64,000 bases of DNA from Magnolia sinica (taxonomy: Eukaryota > Streptophyta > Magnoliopsida > Magnoliales > Magnoliaceae): the NCBI RefSeq assembly GCF_029962835.1, contig NC_080586.1:70681001-70745000 (forward strand), written 5' to 3'. The notes beneath the pieces were generated by a model, which worked only from the letters and a program-made list of their open reading frames with translations, was not told where the DNA came from and did not search any database. The position numbers and the translations under genes are program-made. How positions within the stretch are numbered: the stretch's first letter is position 1; every line of letters begins with the position of its first letter. Of this stretch, positions 35,931-46,724 are shown one piece after another.

Positions 35931-36550
35931 GGAAGCGGACTGACTGGTGTACCACACATCAGCTATATAGCTGATCTATTGACGTCAGCAAGTTCGTAGT
36001 TCTAATAATGAGGTATGTGTTATATCCACACTGTCCATCTATTTGGCCAAGTGGCCTTAAGATTTGAAACGAAAAATAAGATAGGTATAACTATAAAGTC
36101 CCCTTACGAAAAAAAGTAGTGGGAGATTGAATGTCTACCATTGAAATCCTTTTTTGGGGTTACAGAAATTTTGGATCAATATGAATTTTTTACCCTCTTC
36201 ATTCAAGTATTTGTGACCTTATGGACAGATTGGATGTAAAATAAACGTTATGGTAGGCCCTGTGAATTTTTTAACGGTGAAAATCATTATCTCCACTGCT
36301 ATTTGTGGTGTGGTCCATCTGATCTTTGGATATGAGTCATTTTTTGGACAATGCTATGTAGTGATCTCTAAAAATAAATGAATGGCGTAAATATAATAAA
36401 TACGTAAATGTGGGGCCCATGTAACTTTGATCTCCTTTGAACCGTTGGTACTACTCGGCGCTCGACGATCGTCAGTTCACGTCTTGGCACGACACGTACC
36501 TGCATCAGCTATATAGCTGTTGTGTGTGGTACACCAGCCAATCCGCTTCC
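35931..36550. mobile_element. Full-length Mutator-like TIR element (MITE), 620 bp
   Basis: The left end GGAAGCGGACTGACTGGTGT and the inverted right end GGAAGCGGATTGGCTGGTGT begin terminal inverted repeats of about 46 bp. Both include an AGCTATATAGCT palindrome. The flanks TTCCACTTT (35922-35930) and TTCCACTTC (36551-36559) match at 8 of 9 positions, the length expected of Mutator-type target-site duplications. There is no transposase. The interior carries the family's standard body (GAGGTATGTGTTATATCCACACTGTCC, GTGGTGTGGTCCATCTGATC, ATAATAAATACGTAAATGTGGGGCCC). This is the reference copy for the fragments found throughout the window. Confidence 0.82.
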
Positions 36551-36915
36551 TTCCACTTCCTAGGAATCGTGTGGGCCCCCCTAATCAATGGACCAGATCT
36601 TAGGTGGAGTGCCACGTTGGCTCGTGTACGGATAAGTAAATCCCAAAGAATCATGCGATCGAGCTCTTTACCCGGTCTCTAACCACCCTCGCTGTCATTC
36701 ACTTCCGGCATCAGGAGCGCACGTTAGCTGTTACCCATCTAGACTCGCACGCTCGTGTATACGCGCTTTTCACTGACAGACTAGTCAAGTACGCTTACCC
36801 ACTGTACCAAATGATAAAAAGTATTACGGACACAGTCCTTGATGCGCGGCCGTGCATTTGTTTCCTCGGGTCTCTTTAGCCCCGGTCTCATCTTCCTTAC
36901 TTACCCTTCCCACCG

Positions 36916-37395
36916 GAAGCAGACTGGACGGTGTGACCCAACACCAGTCGGTGGTGTTGGGTGCTGTAGGGCCCACCGTGATAGATATGTTTTAGATCCA
37001 CGCCGTCCATCTGTTTTGTCAGCTTATTTTAAGCCATGAGCCTGAAGATGAACCGGATGAGAAGCTCAAGTGGATCACACCACATGAAACATTAGGTATA
37101 GTGACACCCACCGTTGAACCCTTACTAGGGCCTACCGTAATGTTTATCCGCCATCCAAGCCGTTGATCAGGTCACACGGACCTGGATGACAGGAAAACAC
37201 AAATATCATCTTGATCCGAAACTTTTATGGCCCACTAAAAGTTTTTAACGGTGGACGTTCAATCACCACTGTTTCCTGTGACGTGGTCCACCTGAGCTTT
37301 TGATTTGCTTATCCTAAAATGATCTGGAAAATTGGATGGACGGCTGAGATAAAACACATACATCGAAGTGGGTCCCACAGCGCCAGCACCACCCA
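36916..37395. mobile_element. Second, near-complete copy of the GGAAGC/GGGCCCAC TIR element
   Basis: It starts GGAAGCAGACTGGACGGTGT at 36916, with an imperfect palindrome around ACCAGTCGGTGGTGTTGGGTG. The inner repeats GTAGGGCCCACCGTGATAGA (36968 on) and, inverted, ACATACATCGAAGTGGGTCC (37350-37378) pair well. The standard body lies between. The outermost right end is eroded, and no target-site duplication is visible. Confidence 0.65.
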
Positions 37396-38100
37396 TCCAC
37401 GCACTCCAGAAATCTGATAGCTAATAATAATCCTGCAGATAAAGTACATGGCCCATCTACTGTTAGGCCCACCGGATGAACGGTCTGGATCACTAAAGTG
37501 TGGGCCCGCTTTCACGAACGGACAAAGCCAGGATGTAGTAGAAAGATGAGAGATTCGCGCGTTGAGAGATTGAATGGCAACCGCGGCTTGTGTCCCACAG
37601 CGAACAGCGACCGCCACAAAAAATCAGACTGCTTCACTCATCACGCATGGTGCACGTGTCTAGGAAATGCGATAGACTCCTGTGATAGTTTACCACAAAT
37701 TAAAAAATGGTGGGACTTTTCAACATACGCATGGCATGTGTGTACAGAAATCTGGACCGTCCAAGTAGCTTGGCAAGTTCTGGATATGGCAAAGCCTAAA
37801 AAATTACACGGAAAAGATTATAATTATCATCTGACTTTGCCCAAGAAATTAGAGCACTGAATAGTTTTACCATTAACCACTCAGTCTATAGCCATTAATC
37901 GGATGGTGGTTAGGATTGCCTGCCCTCCCACAATTTGGATGGTCTGGATGACCGTAGATAAGTGCCAAATGCGAGGATGATGAGTCACCACCACTTTCAA
38001 AATGGTGGTTAACTATCACAATGTCCACCGAATTAAAAATGAACGGGGTGAATCCACCCTCCTTAAACTTGATTACTGAAGTCTAATTTTCAGGGCAAGC
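37396..38100. other. Gene-proximal upstream region, no gene seen
   Basis: Single-copy-looking sequence upstream of the HUA2-like gene with scattered GGGCCCAC fragments (about 37465-37510). The 120-codon plus-strand ORF at 37498-37860 has no recognisable domain and biased composition, and is not called. Confidence 0.4.
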
Positions 38101-38143
38101 AAAGTGCAAGGTGAGCCCCACCTAGTTAGCGTCCCGGAACCCA

Positions 38144-38149
38144 CACGTG
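38144..38149. promoter_or_regulatory. G-box (CACGTG) upstream of the HUA2-like gene
   Basis: The palindrome ACACGTGT (38143-38150) lies about 510 bp before the ATG, just upstream of the pyrimidine-rich leader. G-boxes bind bHLH and bZIP factors in plants. Position near a probable promoter is suggestive only. Confidence 0.4.
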
Positions 38150-38357
38150 TCTCGTTTCCTCCACACGAGTGCGTGGAATCGCCTATTCAACCGCGCAAGT
38201 CCCCTACCTTTTCTCATTTTCTCGCTAGCACTTAGCGGCCGCATCAAAACCGTCTCTCTCTCTCTCACATATCCGATCGCCCTTCCCTTCACACCTTCAA
38301 CTCCTTCCTGTCTTCCCCTCAAAACCAAAGCCATACCAAACCCCTTCCTTTCTCGCC

Positions 38358-38414
38358 ATGGGCTATATCACCCACAGCGAAACTCTACTGTCCCCGAATT
38401 CGTCCGACTCATGA
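38358..38414 (+). CDS. Candidate upstream ORF 1 (18 codons)
   Basis: ATG at 38358 opens MGYITHSETLLSPNSSDS and ends at TGA 38412-38414. It lies in the pyrimidine-rich leader of the HUA2-like gene, in the first copy of the leader duplication. It is a candidate only if transcription starts upstream of 38358, which the sequence cannot show. uORFs of this kind usually reduce or condition translation of the main frame; any such effect here is inference. Confidence 0.4.
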   Translation: MGYITHSETLLSPNSSDS

Positions 38415-38520
38415 CCTAAATCTCTCTCTCTCTCATATCCGATCTCCCTTCCTGTCAATGCCTTCAACTCATCTCCTCCCTCAAAACCAAAGCCATATCG
38501 AAACACCACATTTTCTTGCT

Positions 38521-38577
38521 ATGGGCGATTTCACCCACAGCAGAACTCTACTGTCCCCGAATTCCTCAGACGCATGA
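38521..38577 (+). CDS. Candidate upstream ORF 2 (18 codons), duplicate of uORF 1
   Basis: ATG at 38521 opens MGDFTHSRTLLSPNSSDA and ends at TGA 38575-38577. It has the same length as uORF 1, 14 of 18 residues identical and no indel, although the surrounding leader has small length differences. It ends 77 bp before the main ATG, so reinitiation would be geometrically possible. Confidence 0.45.
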   Translation: MGDFTHSRTLLSPNSSDA

Positions 38578-38654
38578 CCTAAATCTCTCTCTTTCTCTCT
38601 ATCCCTTTCTCTCCCTCTCCCTATCCCCCCTTCTCTCCATTTCCGGCTGCTTCG

Positions 38655-38777
38655 ATGGCGCCCGGTCGCAGGAAAGGCGCAGGCAGGGGTTCTTCGGCCG
38701 CTGCCGCTAGGAAGCAATACAAAGTCGGAGATCTTGTTCTTGCCAAGGTCAAGGGATTCCCAGCATGGCCCGCCACG
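38655..38777 (+). CDS. HULK: HUA2-like PWWP protein, exon 1
   Basis: ATG at 38655 opens MAPGRRKGAGRGSSAAAARK (residues 1-20), then QYKVGDLVLAKVKGFPAWPAT (21-41). The basic MAPGRRKGA start and the GDLVLAKVKGFPAWPA strand are hallmarks of the HUA2/HULK (ENHANCER OF AG-4) family, nuclear PWWP and CID proteins linked in Arabidopsis to RNA processing, AGAMOUS expression and flowering time. The exon ends in phase 0 at ACG/GTATGT, and exon 2 continues the PWWP domain with a matching phase. Upstream lies a CT-rich leader with two uORFs. The full protein is far longer (over 1000 residues in Arabidopsis), so only a small part is in the window. Which HULK paralogue this is cannot be decided. Confidence 0.88.
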
Positions 38778-39651
38778 GTATGTAATCCTGCCCTAAAACA
38801 AAGGAACCCTAATAAAAGTTGGTTTGGGAATTTTTGGAGTTTCTTCATCAAACACTGCACATCACATGTATTCCACCGTTTGTCATTTTTAGGGTTTCTA
38901 TGTCAAAGCCAAGGAACACCAAAAGTAGCAATTTTTTTTTTGGCACTGTAAGGTCTTCCATGTTGATAGCTGAGGGTTGCATATAATTAAGCCATTTTGC
39001 ACTTCCGGGGTCTCTATTTCGAAGGCGGGGAGCATGTTGTATTTCATAAAATTTATATAGTTTTGATTTCAGGGTCGTTTGGATGAATGGATAGTTATGA
39101 TCCCAAGTTATTTATCCCCATTTCAAGTTAATTTGAAATTTAATATTTAAGGATTTATTTATTTGGGAGATGTAAGGTATGGGATATCTTGGATGGGGGG
39201 GGGGGGGGTGCAAAATATCTTGCTTTTGGAGGTTTGCTCCCCCAAAGTGGCTAATCTATAAAGGAGGTTTTAACTTGTTGGCAGTCTGTATCATTCACAA
39301 TTGGTTCAGTTGTCAATCAATTGTTGTGGAGCAATAGATCCATTTGTAGTTGGGCCGTAGGGGTTAAGGATCATCCCTGGAATTTCTATTGTATTTTTTT
39401 TTAAAGAGATTAGAATTAAATCTCTAGCTGTGGAGGTTAAACATTTAGTTTACCCCATCAACCATTGGCACTAATCAAGTTGCCCTCGATTTGGCTTCCT
39501 CTGGTGCTTCTGCATCCTTTGCCTTAGTTTTTAATGAATCTTGTTGATCTTTCAAAAAATGTGGCTAATTAATAGTATTTATATTGTTCTTAAAAAAAAA
39601 AAAATAAATCTTTTCCATCTTGTGCTCTTATCATTTGGTATGAGAGCAATG

Positions 39652-40203
39652 TGTCACGGACCGATCACTTCCATAGGCCCAAGTCGTGGACTTAGCCAAA
39701 TTTATTCTCATCTTGTACATTGGAGATGTTTTGTAAGTGGATAGAATTCTAGAATAGAGTGGAGGTGTGTGGAAATCTGTAGAGAATGATAGAGGGGTGT
39801 CACGAATTCTAGGAAGTTCTAGAGTTGTGTAGAGATTTTTGAGAGTTTCTAGAGAACTCTAGTGCAGTCTTGTACGTAAGTGTGAAATGTTCTAGAGAGT
39901 TCTTGGCCATTGGATGAGTGCTGTGTGGCACAATCTTGCCATACATGTTTAGTTTTTTGGAATTTCCCTAGCTCTATGTAAGGAGGGGTCCTCATTTGTA
40001 AAGCATCCAAGAGAAGTTTTAGCTTTGAGAACTCTGGCAAAATACAAAGTGTTTTTCCATACACTTGTCTCTCTCCTACATTCTAGTGAACTTTAGTTCG
40101 TAACACGTGGGGTGTTAACTTGGGGAAGGCTAACTCATTCACGACGGGATTGTGAAACGAATACCACACGGTCTATGCTTGGGGAAGCACTTGGGATGTG
40201 ACA
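39652..40203 (+). repeat. 5' LTR of the gag-protease element
   Basis: About 552 bp. Shared with the 3' LTR are blocks such as AAATTTATTCTCATC, TTTCTAGAGAACTCTAGTG, TTGGCCATTGGATGA, GTAAAGCATCCAAGAG and GGTCTATGCTTGGGGAAGCA CTTGGG. It is followed at 40204 by a PBS resembling the tRNA-iMet site with two mismatches. Confidence 0.82.
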
Positions 40204-40232
40204 ATTGGTATTAGTGCAAGGATACGAAGGGG

Positions 40233-41320
40233 TTGCAATGCCCTTGGAAGGGGAGGAGAGACACTGCGGCATCGGAACTCACTGACAACAATCAAATGCA
40301 AGGTGATGAGGGTGCCAACAAGTTAAGGAGGGAGAGGTCTCACGACTTGATGGCTTCATTAGGGGCGCGTCTTGGAAAGGTAGAGCTTGTCATGGGTGAT
40401 GGGCAAGAGACGATGGATTTGATGGGTAATAGCATAGTGGGGTTCGACGATGCGTTCCAAACCACTGTGATGGAGACTCTTAACATGCCGAGGGAGCAAG
40501 TTGTGGAGAGGTGATTGAACTCTTTGGAAAAGGGCCATGATCAACATGTATGGTCATGAGCGGTGCAACAGAGGTGGGGATGTTGGACCTTAGGACCTTT
40601 AACGGATCAGAAGACGCTAGGGAGCTGGACAATTTTCTGCGGCAATTGGAGCAACACTATGAGGTTGTCTTGCTGGAGAATGCGAGGGCTAAAGTGCGTA
40701 CTGTGGTGATTATCCCCAATGACACAATGACTTTATGGTGTTGTCATACAGACGTGGAGTGGGGGAAGTGTGTGTGATCAGGTGTCTTCAAGAGGGAAAT
40801 AAACAATGGTTCTATCTAGAGAATGTCGAGTATTTGACACCACAAACCATGAAGTGGTTGAAGCAGAAGGGGTTGATTTGTGAGCTTGTTAAGGAATTAT
40901 CTATGCTCATGTTTGAAATTCTTGACATGCTTGAGAAAGAAACTCCTTTTCAACATCATGTATGGCTGCAACATTGGGTGTGATAGAGCATTCAGGACTT
41001 GTCTTTGACAATGACATCAACATAGAGTTTGATTGAGTTCATAAGGTGTGACTCATCTAGGCCAAGATCACCAAGGAAGGATTGTCATGGCAAAAGTGAG
41101 GGAAAACGAGAGGACATCTACCTCTTGGATGGGCCGAGCATGCTATCAGGTGATGGGGATGGAAAAAGTGTTACGGATAGGGAGGATGGAAAGGATAGAC
41201 GGGACATATCCAAGCCATGAGAGCTGAAGTGCTTCATCTACGATGGGCCACACATGTTAAGGGAATGTCTAGGTAGACAAGTTTTCATTGCTTTGCAGTG
41301 AAGTTGGATGAGAAAAAAGG
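40233..41320 (+). pseudogene. Gag of the gag-protease element (frameshifted)
   Basis: Plus-strand frames 40233-40514, 40550-40777 and 40735-40983 together resemble gypsy gag: an N-terminal helical region (LMASLGARLGKVELVMGDGQ), a core starting LRTFNGSEDARELDNFLRQL, and MKWLKQKGLICELVKELSML. Near 41230 a decayed zinc knuckle (CFIYDGPHMLREC) matches CX2C...H...C only in part. Frame changes near 40515 and 40745 prevent full translation. Gag would package element RNA; this copy is inferred to be inactive. Confidence 0.72.
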
Positions 41321-41698
41321 ATGGGGATAGTGAGGAGCGACACATGGGGTCGATGCAACTTTTTAGCGCTACAAATGCCAAGCTCAAGAGCCATGAGACG
41401 AGCTAGAATTGCTTAAATTTACGAGTTACGACTACAATCATCCCCATAAAATAGGCCATTGGGTTCGGTCCAAGTTGAGTAGGACAAAGGGTAGAGAATA
41501 AGGTATTTAGGTGCATTGCAAGGCCAAGTGGTGGAGGCAAGCCACTTGGACGAACATTGATGTATGTGGATGTGCACATCAATGGCATGTACGCTTGGCT
41601 TTGGTGGACACAGGGGTGACCCCCAACTTCTTTGGGGAGGATGCAAAGTGATTGGGTCTCACATTGGTGAAGGACATGAGTAATATCAAGGTAGTGAA

Positions 41699-44600
41699 TA
41701 GCTCATTCTTGTTAGAATCCGATCCGATCCCCCTCATAATACGTTGTTCGAGATCGTGTTAATGAAGGATATGGAGGGTCATCAGGTAACTGACATTGTC
41801 ACATTCAACAACGTGCAGAGCATAGGTATAGGTGAGCTTCGTGCATTGGTGACTCTTGCTTAAGAAGACTAGATGGGGTGGGAGTTGGGCTAGCAGTGTG
41901 TTGCTGGGGGGTTGGTGGCCTTCTAAGAGAGGTGCTTGCTATGGCACTGTTGTAGATGGCCGACGAGAATGGTGTAGGAATGGATGCTAGTCAAGATCAT
42001 CTACGCTAACTCAACTGTTGTTGATAGAGATTTGGGATTTGTTTCAATGGCGAGAGGAAAATGGTGGATTAGGGAATCAATGTCTCATGTGAGGAAGCTG
42101 ATTGGCGTCACTTTCGGCGATTGCGACGAGGAATAATCTTTTATTCCAATTTATGGTGGAGGGAGGCAACTAGAATGCTCAACCTGTGTCTCAAAGAAAG
42201 TTTTGGTCTCCAAAAGAGCATATATAGTTGGTAAATCTCGTTTTAGCCGTTAGTCCATTGCTTATAATTTTGGGGGATGCTCAATAGGGGAAATGCATGG
42301 CAATTGAGGAAGATCAATGTCTTAATAAAGATATTGAGTTGGAATGTGAGATGCTTAGCGTGCCGACAAAAAATGGGGCATACTAAGGAGTTATGCCTTA
42401 GAGCGAAGTCTTAGGTGATTTCATTTCAAGAAACCAAACTCCAAGCCATCGACACGAAGCTTATGGATCCCTTGTGGGAAGTACAACCTAAAAATTGGGT
42501 GGCCATCGACATAGTGGGGGTCTGAAGGGGGATTCTTGTGGCATGGGATTCAAACATATGTTTTTTTTTTTTTTCCTTGTGGCATGGGATTCAGACTTTT
42601 TTTTTTGGGGGGTGGGGGGGGGTGGTTGTTTTTTGTCTTGGTGTTGAAAGAAACGTCGAGAAGTTTCTGGTGATTGTTTACGGCAGTGTATGGGCCAAAT
42701 AAGGCAACGCATAGCCATTATTTCTGGATTGAATGTAGCAGTGCACAATAGATATGATATTCCATGGTATGTAGGGGATGACTTTAATGTGTTGAGATTC
42801 ATGTATGAAAAATCCAGTGGTGGGACAATCACATGGCTATGAAACATTTCTTGGAGTGGGTGATTGCTCACGAGTTGGTTGATCTTCCATAGGGGGATGT
42901 AAAATACACATGGTTGAATTGACAGGAGGGTGGTAATGTCCAAAATCGGTAGGTTTTTGGTGGAAAAATTTATGTTGGCTTCCTAGTGGGGGTTGCCGAA
43001 GCTTGTTTCAGACCACTACCCCATTTTCTTGGACATGGAGGAAGAGAAGCGGGGTCCGAACCTATTTAGATTTGAGCTCTTGTGACTGGAGGTGGAGGGC
43101 TTTTCGAAGTTGTTAAGAGTGCTGGGAGTCTTTTGATGTTGCGGCTTTGTTGGCCTAAGGTTATGTTAAAAGTTGAGACTTTAAAAGGCAAAATAATACT
43201 TGGAAGGAGGAGTTGGGGAGCTGAGATGCTAAGATTGGAGATATTCTTGAGGGCATCCAGGCAACTGACATTAAGGCGGAAAGGATGGAGTTAACGGAGG
43301 AAGAAAAAGCAAGGCGAAACTTCCTCACAATTACACTAGTCATCTAAAAGAGGAAGAAATCAAGTGGTTGCAATAGTTGGGAGCTCCTTGGCTTAAGGAG
43401 GGTGATAAAAACACGGGATCTGTTCATAGCCAGCGTTCGAAATATCGGTCTCGTGTTACGTATCTCACCCTTGAAATATGGATACGTATCAGTTATCGCA
43501 TGGGATATATCGGTTGTATTGCATAATGTATCACTATTGTTGGAAACATTGGGAAATTGGTCCAATTTTTCAATGAAACTTCAATGATTGTTAAAAAAAC
43601 ATCAATACACACTTATAAATCAAATCATTACAAGAAACAAGTGCATATAATAGGTTTTCTTTGTATGGGGTCCTAATTTATGCGTTGTGTAACTAAATTG
43701 ATGCAAATATATTCAAAGTTTATTCATATAGTTTATAAATGTAAGAAGAAGTGTGGAAACACAAGCAATACATTCAAAAGCAAAGGAAGAATCACTAGAT
43801 TAGGTTATATACGTGTTTGATTTTATGTTTGGACACAAATATTGCAACCTATTTGTGAGAAATTGGGAAATTTTGATTTTTTTTTCAAATTTTTGCAACT
43901 TGGCCTATCTCCTCCAAATCTCAAAATCAAAGCTCCTAATCCATGGTTTTTCACGCAAAACATGAAAAATCATGGATTTGTAACAATTTAACAATGACTT
44001 AACATGATTTACAGAAAAAAAAGATATCAAAATTTGAAATACTCATTGGATTGAAAATGTGGGATATATCCTACTACCTGTGCATTTCGTATCGCATAGG
44101 TGGGATACAAGATATATCGTGGGACATATCGGCCGATATTGTCGATATTTAAAACACTGTTCATAGCATTGCATGCGCTTGGGCCAAAAGCAACAAGATT
44201 AGTAAACTTTGTAGTGGAGGGAAGAAGAATAGAAGGGAAATATATGGTGGATAAGTTGAGAATGGTAGTGAGATGTTTTGAAATGGTGTTGGGCCTGAAG
44301 GTCAATATCACCAAGAGTGAGATGTTGGGGGTTCGGATGTTGAATGGTGAGGTCGAGCGGATGGCCGAAATCTTTGGATGTAGTGCGGTCTCCTTCCTTT
44401 CCACTAATCTCAGTCTTCCCTTTTGCATTGGTAAACAAGCGAAGCATCTCTGAGATAGTGGTGGAAAGATTCGAAAGAAACTATTAAAATGGAAGAGTTG
44501 GTGTTTATCAATGGGCGGTTGGTTTAATTTTCATCAAAGCAACATTATCAAACATCCTTTTGTACTTTCATTTCTCTATTCAGGTGCCCACAATCGGTTT

Positions 44601-46083
44601 TGGTCAGGCTGGATAGGTTCAGACGAGATTTCTTATGGTAGGGTTTGGAAGAAAAGAAAAAAATTCAAAATCTCTTGGGTGGGGAAGAGCTGTGTAAGCC
44701 GTATGAAGAGTGGGGCTGGTATCAGTGATTTGGAAATGGAAAATCTTGTGCTTTTGGAAAAATGGTTATGGAGATTCGAGGTGGAAGATGATTCTATGTG
44801 GAGAGTGGTTGTAACGGATAAGTATGGATGTGAGGAAGGAGTTTTGTGAATTAAGGACTCCTCTCTATATACGACATTAGGGATTTGGAAGGGGGTATCG
44901 AGCTTAAAGTCCAAATTCAAAAAAGGGATTGGTTTCTCACTTAGCAATGGGGAAAAAAATATGATTTTGGGAGGATGTGTGGGCGAGCAAGACCTCCCTC
45001 TAGGCGCCATTCCCCAAATTAGCACGTCTCTCTCCAAACAACCATATTATGGTATCCAGTTGCCTTTTCTTTTCCGGAGATGTAGTGCTGTGGATGCCCC
45101 CTTGTAGGAATTTGAAGAGTTTGTGATGTTCCATGGTTGGCTTCAATAATGCTTTTCATCAGTGGGAGATCATGACATTTTTTTTTTAAAGATTGCAAAT
45201 ATTATTGATGGGAGCCAAAGCAACCTAAAAAGAGAACAAAACAAAAATGGAAAAAAAACAACTATACAACAAGAAAAGAGAAGAAAACCTAAAAAAGCTA
45301 TACAACTTGAGACAAATAGATAGGCTAGAGCTTGAAGAACCACATAACCCAAATAGAAAGGAGCTCACAATCCTAAGATATGAGAATCAACACCCAATCA
45401 TCCACTCTGTTAATGATCATATCGGAAACCCCGAAGATCGTGACAGGTTGATATGGTTAAAAAGACAAATTGGGTTGCTTCTAGGTCCAATCCTTTTATA
45501 AGATTCTCCAATCCACTCTATGGGGAAGAAGAAGAGAGCCTTTGCCATATGTGTGGCACTATGGCGTGCCCCCTCGAGAGTTGCAACTTTTGCTTGGCTT
45601 GCTAGAAGAAAGAGAGTTGTGACTGTCGATAACTCCCAGAGAAGGTTAATGGTGATTCCCAACGTGGGCATGATGTTCATGGAAAATGCTAAATCAGTTG
45701 ATCATCTTTTTATGCATTGCCCCCTCACTTGTAAGGTGCGGAGTAGTATCTTCAAGATGTTCAATATGTTGTAGGTGATGCCGGTATCCATGGGCGAGTT
45801 GTTCTTGGCTTGGCATGGAGTCAGGTTTAGGAAGCAAGAAAGACTTCTTTGAATGTTGATCTTGTTGGCTAACCTTTGGGTGCCATGGGGGAAAAGGAAT
45901 GGGAGATTTTTGAAATAGAAGTAGTTCGGTGGATGAGGTTTTCAATAGGCTGAAGCTCTATGGAACACGCCTCTTGTATGGGGTTTAGGGTATTAAGTCT
46001 CTTAAGGATTTTAAGTGTTCTCTTTTGTTTGGGTTGTAATTTTTGTGCCATCTCGACGCCTTTCCTTTCAAAAAAGAAAAATG
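41699..46083 (+). mobile_element. L1-type LINE inserted in the protease, itself interrupted and deleted
   Basis: It is flanked by an imperfect 14-bp duplication (ATCAAGGTAGTGAA at 41685-41698, ATCATGGCAGTGAA at 46084-46097) and ends in an A-rich tail (TTTCAAAAAAGAAAAATG). Plus-strand content: an endonuclease domain (about 42325-42990; SFQETKLQAIDTKLMDPLWE, the DFNV motif, YEKSSGG), the start of the RT region (GDKNT), a 729-bp hAT MITE, the RT C-terminal part (44167-45170; LRMVVRCFEMVLGLKVNITK SEML, KWLWRFEVEDDSMWRVV) and an RT zinc finger (45520-45770; RVATFAWLARRK, VDHLFMHC). The catalytic RT core is missing. An insert of about 330 bp starting with a T-run (45178-45505) separates the last two domains. 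Confidence 0.82.
43431..44159. mobile_element. hAT MITE inside the LINE (729 bp)
   Basis: It begins CAGCGTTCGAAATATCGG and ends, inverted, CAGTGTTTTAAATATCG. The 8-bp target-site duplication TTCATAGC is at 43423-43430 and 44160-44167. Removing the element and one copy restores the LINE reading frame across HS-IACAW. Both arms are rich in GATATATCG-type words. There is no transposase. Confidence 0.9.
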
Positions 46084-46471
46084 ATCATGGCAGTGAAGTT
46101 TGAAGCCAAAACCAATCAAGATGTAGTCAAGGACGTAGAGCTATGTGTTGGTGGATGGGTTGGAAAGACGAATCTCTCTGTCATTTGACAGATGGCTTTA
46201 AGGTGATATTGGGCATGAACTTCATGTACTTGGCGAAGGCAATTCCCACGCCCCACCTTGTAGATGTTAATATCATGGGTGAGTGGCATCCATGCATGAT
46301 ACTGATGGAGCACAACATAAAGGTCAAGGTTGGGATGATCTTAGCCTTGCAACTAATTGAGGGTGACAAGGATAGGGCTATGCTACGTGCTAGTTTGAGG
46401 AACCAACATAGGAGCTTCATCGACTAGTAGTCGACGAGTACATCGATGCAATAGGTGGGGGAGTGTGTGAC

Positions 46472-46722
46472 CAAGGTATTCAAAATCGGTTACATAACAA
46501 CTGTTATGTAATGGTAACAATCATAACCGTTACGCGTTATGGGGTCGAAACGGCCATTACAGAAAAAAACAAATTGTAACAACCCCTTAATAGCCTTGTA
46601 ATGGACCGTAATGACATTGTAACGGTCCTATAACATTTTTTTAAAAAAAAGGGTTACGGCCTGTATCATAACGGTAACGATGGTTGTCGTTACAGTTACC
46701 GTTACCGTTTTAGAACACCTTG
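46472..46722. mobile_element. hAT MITE at the PPT/3' LTR junction (251 bp), family CAAGGT
   Basis: It begins CAAGGTATTCAAAATCGGTT and ends, inverted, CAAGGTGTTCTAAAACGGTA. The perfect 8-bp duplication TGTGTGAC is at 46464-46471 and 46723-46730 and overlaps the first bases of the 3' LTR. The interior is rich in GTAACGG/CCGTTAC words on both strands. Confidence 0.9.
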
Positions 46723-46724
46723 TG

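Larger units (their letters stand above)
38254..38580 (+). repeat. Tandem duplication (163-166 bp) in the 5' leader of the HUA2-like gene
   Basis: Two consecutive copies share a CTCTCTCTC tract, ATATCCGATC-CCCTTCC, CTCAAAACCAAAGCCATA, and a block running from ATGGGC through CTCTACTGTCCCCGAATTC to CATGACCTAAATCTCTCTCT. Offsets are 166 bp at the left end and 163 bp across the ATGGGC block. The region is CT-rich, typical of a plant 5' UTR, and ends about 75 bp before the start codon. Confidence 0.85.
41555..46426 (+). pseudogene. Protease of the gag-protease element, split by a LINE
   Basis: The N-terminal part (about 41555-41698) reads MYVDVHINGMYA, then LVDTG with the catalytic DTG at 41607-41615, an in-frame stop near 41650, and LGLTLVKDMSNIKVVNS. 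The C-terminal part resumes after the LINE at about 46098 (KFEAKTNQDVVKDVELCVGGW, DGFKVILGMNFMYLAKAIPTP, MGEWHPCMI) and ends at TAG 46424-46426. The split point carries a 14-bp imperfect target-site duplication. Together they give one retropepsin of ordinary domain order with nothing after it. Confidence 0.75.

Noticed and set aside
37498-37860. 120-codon plus-strand ORF upstream of the HUA2-like gene
   Set aside because: Begins in repeat-like GGGCCCAC sequence, has no recognisable domain and no splice or leader context.
38147-38419. 90-codon ORF upstream of the HUA2-like start
   Set aside because: Lies in the CT-rich leader, ends in a different frame from exon 1, biased composition; the shorter uORFs are better supported.
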